From Fennellomyces sp. T-0311 (taxonomy: Eukaryota; Mucoromycota; Mucoromycetes; Mucorales; Lichtheimiaceae), in assembly GCA_025266875.1 (NCBI GenBank), contig JALLLT010000042.1, positions 62,001-126,000 on the forward strand: a stretch of DNA of 64,000 nt, in the 5' to 3' direction. Within the stretch, counting starts at the first letter, position 1. Every line of letters starts with the position of its first letter. Shown here piece after piece: positions 57,101-64,000 of this stretch. Both the position numbers and the translations under genes were made by a program. The notes below the pieces were generated by a model. It searched no databases and was not told the DNA's origin. It saw only the letters and a list, made by a program, of their open reading frames with translations.

Positions 57101-59026
57101 CCGCTGGGCACAGATTTTCGACAAGGCATCCACCACGTTGGTCAATCGTGCCGAAGAGTTGGACAAGGCCGCCGAAATGATTGAACAGAATCTGTTTCTG
57201 TTGGGAGCCACCGCGATTGAGGATAAACTCCAGGATGGCGTGCCGGACACCATCTATTCGTTGCAAGAAGCAGGCATCAAGGTCTGGGTATTGACGGGCG
57301 ACAGACAAGAAACGGCCATCAATATCGGTTATTCCTGCAAATTGCTCAACGAAGAAATGAGTTTGATTATCTGCAACGAAGATAACCATTGGGACACAAA
57401 GAACTTTTTGGAGAAAAAGTTAAAGGAGATCAACGATGTCTTGAATCGAGGCGATGAACTGGAGGTATATACGCTCGCACCCCCCCCCCGGCTCTAGATA
57501 TCTCACGAACTGGCTTTTTTTACTTACTTTGTGTATGTTTCATGCGTAGCCTCTGGCCCTGATCATTGATGGTCGTGCGTTGACGTTTGCGCTCGAAAAA
57601 GATATCGAAAAGATCATGTTTGAACTGGCGGTCATGTGCAAGGCAGTGATTTGCTGCAGAGTATCTCCACTGCAGAAGGCTTTGGTCGTGAAACTAGTGA
57701 AAAAGTACGACAAGTCGATTCTCCTTGCCATTGGTGACGGCGCCAACGATGTATCCATGATCCAAGCTGCCCATGTAGGTGTTGGTATCAGCGGTGTCGA
57801 AGGTCTTCAAGCTGCTCGCAGTGCCGATTTCGCCATCGGTCAATTCCGTTTCCTGAAAAAGCTGTTGCTGGTCCATGGTTCGTGGGCTTACCAACGTCTC
57901 AGCAAGATGATCTTTTATTACTTTTACAAGAACATTGCGCTGTATCTCACTCAGTTCTGGGTACGTGTTCTTTCCCCGGGGTTAACAGTATCGTTGGTTC
58001 TAATCCACTTTATGATTTTAGTATGCGTTTTACAATGGCTTTTCGGGTACCACGTTTTACGAATCCTGGACCATGTCTTGCTTCAACGTCATCTTTACCT
58101 TTTTGCCCCCGCTGGTCATTGGTATCTTTGATCAGTTCGTGTCAGCGCGTTTGTTGGACAAGTATCCTCAGATGTACATGTTGGGACAGACCAACGAGTT
58201 CTTCAACCAGCGGCGGTTCTGGGGCTGGTTTGCGAACGCCGTGTATCATTCTTTGGTAAGTCTGTCCACCAGCCTATGCAATAGCCTTGCTGCGTACTAA
58301 ATCTGCTGGGATAGATTCTCTTTTTCCTTGGTGTGGCGGCATTCAGCGACGACGGCGTGTTTTCCGATGGCTTGGTGGGAGGCCAATGGTGGGCTGGCAC
58401 AGCAGTCTTTACTGCGGTTCTCGGATGTATTTTGTGGAAGGCGGCCCTGATTACCGAGTAAGCTTTCTATACATCGCCTCTGTGCGTGAATCTAACATTC
58501 CTTTTTTTTTTCTGATATAACAGCACATGGACCAAATATGCTGTGATTTCAATTGTGGGGTCGATGGCGGCGTGGTACATCTTTTTGCCTGTCGTTTCAT
58601 ACATTGGTCCGGCTATCTCCAGCGGCGTGTTTCCCGAATACAAGGGTATGGTGCCAATGCTGTGGGGCAACGTCAACTTTTGGATGTTTATCATTCTGGT
58701 GCCGCTCGTCTGCAATCTGCGCGACTTTATGTGGAAATAGTAAGTCATCGAGAGCAATATATGAGTTCATGGTGCGCTGACACCGCTTGGGTATTAGCAT
58801 CAAACGCATGTACCGCCCACTGCCGTACCACTTTGTGCAGGAGATCCAAAAGTACAACTTGCCCGATTATCGACCTCGCATGGACCGGTTCCGACAGGCA
58901 GTCAACAAGGTGCGACGGATACAGCGGCTCAAGCGCAACCGTGGCTACGCGTTCTCGCAGACGGACAGCGACCAGAACAAAATTATTCGTGCTTACGATA
59001 CTACAATGCAGAAACCGCGGGGCTAA
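54167..59026 (+). CDS. DRS2: Drs2-type P4-ATPase (phospholipid flippase)
   Basis: Fourteen exons with fitting phases (54167-54524, 54608-55062, 55119-55217, 55300-55505, 55564-55854, 55922-56039, 56100-56215, 56265-56745, 56811-57464, 57550-57960, 58022-58255, 58315-58457, 58524-58739, 58798-59026) give 1336 residues, close to yeast Drs2. P4-ATPases move phosphatidylserine and phosphatidylethanolamine to the cytosolic leaflet of Golgi and plasma membranes, usually with a Cdc50 subunit. The cytosolic Gln/Pro-rich N-terminus precedes [19 protein letters not shown]. The phosphorylation motif is [10 protein letters not shown], the hinge is [13 protein letters not shown], and [10 protein letters not shown] starts the late membrane helices. 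The actuator loop reads DGEVN where DGETN is normal. [12 protein letters not shown] matches the fourth membrane segment. Confidence 0.95.
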
Positions 59027-59296
59027 TGTTTTTTTTTGTTATATGCTACTCCACCTCTTTGCCTTTTTTCTATTTTATATATACTCCTCTTTTTCACCGT
59101 TTCGCTGTTTACTCTACTATACCAAAAAGGAAACAAAGAGAACTTGTAATGTGTAAAGCTACTACGTGTAATATTGCTTGGGTGCTGAGTGTATAATATG
59201 TTGTCATCACACACGTTGTTGCCAGTCTAAAAAATTCGCAGTCCATTTCAGCAAACAAAAATCTGAAAGGGCGATTGTTTCTTTCCAAGCAAAAAA

Positions 59297-59571
59297 ATGC
59301 AAGACTCCACGAAGGAATCCATCTGGAAGGTAAAGACTTGAAAGACGGAAGACGCTGTTTATGTTTACCTTTTTTTTTTGCGTCTCAGGTTATCGATATT
59401 TCCAAGCAGATCTTGCACTGGGGATTCGTTCCATTTGTCATTTACCTCGGCATGACCCGCAGCAACCCCAGACCTTCGTTGCTCAAGTAAGTTCTCAGTA
59501 CGCACAATAAAACAAAAAGCGACCGACTCAACTCGTTTATCGTGAATAGGCTGATCAGCCCTCTCGCTTAA
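59297..59571 (+). CDS. TOM7: TOM7, mitochondrial outer-membrane translocase subunit
   Basis: Three exons (59297-59329, 59389-59486, 59550-59571) encode only 50 residues, the usual Tom7 size. The short N-terminus MQDSTKESIWK is followed by VIDISKQILHWGFVPFVIYL, then GMTRSNPRPSLLK and LISPLA. This is the family pattern: one membrane helix and the conserved TRSNP-PSL-LSPL tail. Tom7 sits in the TOM complex and modulates its assembly and dissociation. Introns are 59 and 63 nt. The last exon contributes only six codons plus stop, which makes the gene easy to miss. It follows the flippase on the same strand, with 270 bp between coding regions. Confidence 0.95.
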
Positions 59572-59599
59572 TAAAAAAAAACTATGGTGCAATAAATAT

Positions 59600-60988
59600 C
59601 TATGCTTTATTGGCAAACTTTAAACGACAAAACATGACATGCTGGTTCAAAAGGTCGGCAATGGTGATGGGCTTTGGCAGATTCGGATTGGCAAACTTGG
59701 CTTTGACGAGTATGGGCGTTCGATGGTGGATATCATGGATACCTTGGATGATGCCATCGCCGCATACAAAATCGACGAAATCCAATTGTTCAATGGTCTG
59801 CATGTGTCCGATGGTTTCTCGCAACGCCACGTCCAAATCGTTGTTTGCTTTGTCCAGCCATCCGGCAAGGGTGACATGCGTCAGATTCTTCAAACAAGGC
59901 ATGATGCATTCGCGCCAGACGCGGGCCGTGAACCCGTTGCATCGGCCCAGATAAAGAGTCTTCAATCGCGTCAACTGCGTGAACGGCTGGTACTTTTCCA
60001 CAAACGCATCTTCCATCCACCGGCTTCGAAGCGGGTTGTTGTTGGGTTGAACGAAATACGTTTCCTCCGGATCGTATACGTTGGAGAGCCGGATCGCCTC
60101 CAGATTCATGGGCAATCCAATCCGTCGTCGTGATGACATGTTGAACGCGTTATCCATGTGTTCGCATGGCTCTTTGAATCGCAAATCCAATACCCGCAGC
60201 CGCTTCAGTCCCGAAAACATGCTGAGCATCACTTTGTTGCTGTCGCATCGGATTTTGCGTGCCTGGAGAATCTCGATGGACGGCGCGAGCGCAATGAGCT
60301 CTCCGAGGTCGTGCAGGTGTATGTTGTGGAGTGAGAGTTGCGTGAGGTTCTTGAACACGAGCCCCCGCGATTGCGTGCATAGTGAGAGTTTGGCGCGCAG
60401 TTGAGTGATCCGACGACTGTTGCGACCGTGTATTCGGATGGTCCGGATATGATCCAGTCGTGTTCGTGCGATATGGGCTGGATTCCGATGAATTGGACAC
60501 AATGCGTCGTCGATAAAGTTTTCCCACTCCTCTCGCACTTGTCTCCACTACAGCAATATATATATGAGCGGATGCGTCATCAGCCAGCCTGAGCTTACAA
60601 TGTATGGATCTAATGCGACGTGCCGCCACCGCGTACACACGCTGGCAAATGTCGTCAAATTGCTTATACTGGCACAGTAACTGAATATCTGGTACAGAGT
60701 CTCCAAACTGAGAGTCTCAAAGGACGATGCTTCCGAGGCCTGAATCGGAATTGGATTTAGCAAATCCAAATGGCCAAAATAAAAGGCGCATGAGATAAAA
60801 CTTACGTCTCTGGAAGCTCTGATGCTTTTGGCGCTGACCTTTCGCTTGGAAGCCGCATTGTCTCGATCAGTCGATTTTGCTGCTCTGTTTTCCGTTGGTG
60901 GTATCCGATTCATATCGCGTACTTGAAGTGCTTGTATTCGATGGACATTGCGTGTTTTAATTGCTGGCCTGGACGATTTCGTGAGCAT
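59600..60988 (-). CDS. F-box protein with LRR-like C-terminus
   Basis: Exons 60988-60806, 60739-60599 and 60547-59600 give 423 residues. After a basic N-terminus the F-box appears as FETLSLETLYQIFSYCASIS with FASVCTRWRHVALDPYIWRQ. Leu-rich segments follow (LTQLSLHNIHLHDLGELIAL, LKRLRVLDLRF, LTRLKTLYLGRCNGF, LKNLTHVTLAGWL), which suggests LRR-type folding for substrate binding. F-box proteins link substrates to SCF ubiquitin ligases through Skp1. Start chosen at the first in-frame ATG (60988); the frame is open upstream to 61123 without an ATG, so another exon is possible. It is convergent with TOM7, with stops 28 bp apart. Substrate unknown. Confidence 0.82.
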
Positions 60989-61383
60989 TGATTTGTGCGA
61001 TCTTTGACCAAAAAACTTGACGCGATAATTTTTTGAACCCAGTGCTGGCTTCGATGCGTGGGTGGGCCTTCCTGTAGGTTTTATTTCAATCACTCTGGCC
61101 GTTGCCAAGCAGCACTTGACTTATCCAATAACACACCTGATCCTATTGTTTGCATGAGCTCTCTTCTTGACACATACTCAAGAGTGCCACATGTGCCAAA
61201 AATTTAAAGTCCTTTGTTGCCATGGTTACAACCCACTCCAAAGGTATCGAATATGCTTATTTATTCATATGTGTGTGTATAATATATACAGTGTGGTAAG
61301 TCAGGAAACACCCGTGGTAATGTAAGGTGCCCTTGTTGCAAGATCGCCTAACGGGGGTGGGGAAGCTTAATCCAAGGAACCAT

Positions 61384-61587
61384 TCAGGCAATGTACTGCT
61401 CCTGATTGCAGTTGGGTATCCAGACGATATAGTTTGAGCACGGCATACGGCCGCTGGAAGAAACTTGATAACTTAGGTAAACGCAGGTTACGCAGACGGC
61501 TATTAATAGGGCGAAGAGGATATGTCTAGATCGATGTTGCCGTATTTCATTGTATCTTTGTGCTGGGTTATACTGCTCAATATCCAT
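61384..61587 (-). CDS. possible small single-pass membrane protein
   Basis: A 67-residue frame starts MDIEQYNPAQRYNEIRQHRS. One hydrophobic helix (HILFALLIAVCVTCVYLSYQ) follows, then a short tail with two Cys (MPCSNYIVWIPNCNQEQYIA). The charged start, clean helix and polar tail look protein-like. I know no family for it, and it could be a chance frame. It lies just downstream of a (TG)n tract relative to its own direction. Confidence 0.4.
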   Translation of the reverse strand: MDIEQYNPAQRYNEIRQHRSRHILFALLIAVCVTCVYLSYQVSSSGRMPCSNYIVWIPNCNQEQYIA

Positions 61588-61600
61588 AGAGCTAGAATAG

Positions 61601-61640
61601 TGTGTGTGTGTGTGTGTGTGTGTGTAAGTGTGTGTGTGCG
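61601..61640. repeat. (TG)n microsatellite
   Basis: About 12 TG units, an AA interruption, then further TG units with one C. It is expected to vary in length and lies in the 61.1-62.3 kb intergenic region. Confidence 0.9.
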
Positions 61641-62348
61641 TGTTGTAGAGAAAGAAGGGATACGAAAAAAAAGAAACCAAACTCACGACGACGTCATTAT
61701 TTGTTTGGGGAGAGGTGGCATGTGTCGCAATGTACACGGTAAGATGCCCTGTTGCCATTTTGTCTCAGTATTTTACATTATCTGCGTGTAATGCTATTAA
61801 TTGCTAGTGCGTCCCATGATATCATCACGACATGTAGGCTCTTCCCTTTGCAGGCAGCGCCTCTTGCAACGAATATGGCCAGACAAAAGATAAGGACTCT
61901 ATCTCTGTGTCCAGGTGCTCAGGTAGAAAAGCTGTGGCCTGTGGCGGCTCATGTTCACACATAGGGGCGTTCCGGTTTTTAAACCGCTGCCGTATATGGA
62001 CATGGCTTTCCCCGGACTTGGACCATGAGCAGCGAGGGTAACACAAAAAACGGGCTACTTGCATGAATGAATACAATGCAAAACGAAGGCGCCAAAAGAT
62101 TTACCCCGTTTGCCAAATAACCGCGCAAGGCCGTTTTACATACAGGGAATGGCAGATATGATTGGTTAAGCAAAGTTCAAAGAACGTTGACAAGGGTCCA
62201 TGGATTGGCAAAACAGCATCCGGCGTATGAAGGAAAACGGATATGAAATTGAAACTTTCTGCAGGGATTGCAAACTCAACATAACCAAGGGTTGCTTCCA
62301 ATGTTTTTTTCATTCCTTTTCTTCTTTTGACGTAATAAAACGCAGGTC
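61641..62348. other. intergenic region upstream of the homeobox gene
   Basis: Apart from short frames without family resemblance, no gene was seen. Pyrimidine-rich stretches near 62,300 precede the start codon at 62349. Confidence 0.5.
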
Positions 62349-63362
62349 ATGAACTCGTCTGATGCGCATCTCGATGACCAAAGTCGCCGAAGTTCATTGA
62401 GCATTTCGGCGCTGTTGAATGATGTAGCCGTCGATCCCTATCGATCGCCCGAGATGGATCATCCTCATCGAAGCAAGCTGGAGCATTCGGAGCCGCTGGA
62501 TTACTTTTCACCGTTGCGGTCACCCGGAGGACCGTCCCCTATCATGTCCAGCAGCGTTGCCTCCAGCCCAGGCCCACCGCGCAAGCTGGAGCGGCCCAAA
62601 TCATGGCACAAGGATACCATCACTCCGGAAGGGTATCATCGCCGCACCAACAGCAATGGCGATGTGATAGTGTCCACCATCGCCAAAGCCAAACGCAAAC
62701 GGATCTCGCCGGAACAGTTCCGTCGCTTAATGGAGGTCTTTGAGCAGACCGATACCCCCAGTTCCGAAGTGCGAGAAAACTTGGCGAGTGAACTGGGCAT
62801 GACCAAGCGAGAGGTTCAGGTATTTGTATTGTTTTTTCTTTTAAAAAGATGGATTGGAAATTCACTGTATACTCTCTCTCTCCCTCTCTGTTCAAAGGTG
62901 TGGTTTCAAAATCGTCGTGCGAAAACGAATCGAACAAGAGCAGCCCAAGCGAAACAGCATTTAACCCCTCAGTGGATCCATGGCCAACCCTTGGTTCGAC
63001 GCGCATCCGCCAACTCAGTACTAGAATCCACACGTCGACGACGGCCACCGCAGCCCCAACCGACACTGTCCTTCCCACCCACCGGACACCCTTCACAGCA
63101 GCAACAACTTCAACCCATCGCACCCATGCCCGCCAGACCGCTCCCTTATATCCATATCGACGAATCAACATCAGGGCAGAAACGTCATTTGACACCTACC
63201 GAACCAGACTACTTTTCGTTTGGCTCCGAACGCGGCATCCATCATTCCCTGGCCAACTTGACCTTGACTCCTCGAAAACGCGTGCGATCGCGGTCTTCTA
63301 TCGACATGTTGGCATCCGCCGCCCAATACATTAACAATGAGGGATCCAGCAATCATGGGTAG
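62349..63362 (+). CDS. homeobox transcription factor
   Basis: Exons 62349-62819 and 62898-63362 give 311 residues. The homeodomain (residues about 115-172) runs KRKRISPEQFRRLMEVFEQT, SSEVRENLASELGMTKREVQ and, from exon 2, VWFQNRRAKTNR. W48, F49, N51 and R53 of the recognition helix are present. The N-terminus is Ser/Pro-rich and the C-terminus is Pro/Gln-rich with a basic patch (TPRKRVRSRSS), so a regulatory nuclear protein is likely. The intron splits the recognition helix just before VWFQN. The intron is 78 nt, a multiple of three, and has no stop in frame. If retained, 26 hydrophobic residues would be inserted and DNA binding destroyed. Target genes unknown. Confidence 0.92.
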   Translation: MNSSDAHLDDQSRRSSLSISALLNDVAVDPYRSPEMDHPHRSKLEHSEPLDYFSPLRSPGGPSPIMSSSVASSPGPPRKLERPKSWHKDTITPEGYHRRTNSNGDVIVSTIAKAKRKRISPEQFRRLMEVFEQTDTPSSEVRENLASELGMTKREVQVFVLFFLLKRWIGNSLYTLSLPLCSKVWFQNRRAKTNRTRAAQAKQHLTPQWIHGQPLVRRASANSVLESTRRRRPPQPQPTLSFPPTGHPSQQQQLQPIAPMPARPLPYIHIDESTSGQKRHLTPTEPDYFSFGSERGIHHSLANLTLTPRKRVRSRSSIDMLASAAQYINNEGSSNHG

Positions 63363-64000
63363 CTCTTTTTTTATCGTCGATCAAATAAGATCAAGTAACA
63401 CATCATAACATAACAATGGCTCATAATGTCCAAAGTCAATTCATGTTCCTCTGGTTTTTCTCATTTCGACAAGGCTTTTTTATAACCCAAGATTGCGCGG
63501 TTACTCGCACTCTGTTTTAAAAAGTTAGTTTTCGATTGTTATCCAGCAACAGCAACAGCTTACGATAAAAAAAAACAATGGATTTCTGGAATGTTTTTTC
63601 TTTGAATCCAAGTAATCACTGGCAGAACGCATCTACCTCAGAATCCTCACAAGCTAGTTATGCGTCATTGGGGCAATCAGACAGGCCTTTTGTTTTTTGG
63701 ATAACAAAGTGTTGAAACGATTGTTTTTTTTGTACAGTGGAAACCAGCGCAAGGTTGAACGAATTCACACCGACAACGCCAAGTATTTTTTTGAAAACTG
63801 CGCCACTCTGCGCCCATATCGTCTTATAATGTGCCACCTATTTTGTTTTGTTTGAAAGCAATGACACAATTACGTAAACCAGCTGTGTAGCCCATGATCC
63901 ATCCTCAATGAGCCTCCATATCCTGTTGTCAAGTCGTGTTTCTTGGAAACACACCACCCGTGTCAGACCGGACAACAAAGGTGCCAGGGTATAAATACAA
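63363..64000. other. 3' flank of the homeobox gene
   Basis: Possible 3' UTR, no convincing gene. The window ends in GGGTATAAATACAA, which could be the TATA region of a next gene. Confidence 0.4.

Noticed and set aside
61522..61791. Plus-strand frame with a Val/Cys run near 61,600
   Set aside because: It is simply the translated (TG)n microsatellite.
1..64000. tRNA and rRNA genes
   Set aside because: No cloverleaf with conserved T-loop sequence or rRNA-like stretch was noticed on either strand; a dedicated search was not possible here.

Overview
The window looks like nuclear DNA of an early-diverging fungus, most plausibly Mucoromycota (inferred, not proven). Genes have short GT-AG introns of about 50-90 nt. 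The right side carries fungal housekeeping genes (TOM7, a Drs2-type flippase, a fungal homeobox gene), and the left 52 kb is packed with DNA transposons. I found no prokaryotic operon, no rRNA or tRNA gene, no CRISPR array and no viral gene.

Positions 1-52.8 kb form a nested transposon island. It holds five two-gene PIF/Harbinger elements, each with a DDE transposase plus a Myb/SANT-like partner or the remains of such a pair: H1 47-2857, H2 remnant 3746-5147, H3 15341-20680, H4 32923-36302 and H5 36605-40498. There is one further Harbinger-like transposase without defined ends (21.1-22.2 kb). A pogo/Tigger element (11992-14291) sits in an intron of a Myb-like gene. Three or four CMC (TNP2/Plavaka-type) elements occur at 5.4-11.5, 22.5-28.1, 30.1-32.4 and 41-45 kb, usually as a zinc-finger transposase gene divergent from a coiled-coil accessory gene. 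An IS630/Tc1-like element (45.8-48 kb) and a MULE (48.9-51.5 kb) follow. A 1-kb MULE-like non-autonomous element is present twice in opposite orientation (19283-20307 and 29059-30081).

A second layer of insertions consists of short TG-starting segments of about 240-430 bp. They share one internal plan (TATAAA, then AATAAA, usually then GTCTC) and are flanked by 5-bp duplications. I interpret them as solo LTRs; no gag or pol sequence is present. Several lie inside transposase genes, and removing them in silico restores intact reading frames (MULE, 642 codons; H3 SANT partner, 428 codons). Removing the 1-kb element likewise restores the H3 transposase (471 codons). H5 is intact in every part I can check and is the best candidate for a live element.

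Positions 52.8-64 kb are ordinary, gene-dense host DNA: an SDR reductase (FabG/OAR-like), a 14-exon Drs2-type P4-ATPase, TOM7 (50 codons, three exons), an F-box/LRR-like protein on the minus strand, a possible small membrane protein, and a homeobox transcription factor. The shift from transposon island to gene block is abrupt. Premature stops explicable by one C-to-T or G-to-A change occur in most island genes and in none of the host genes.
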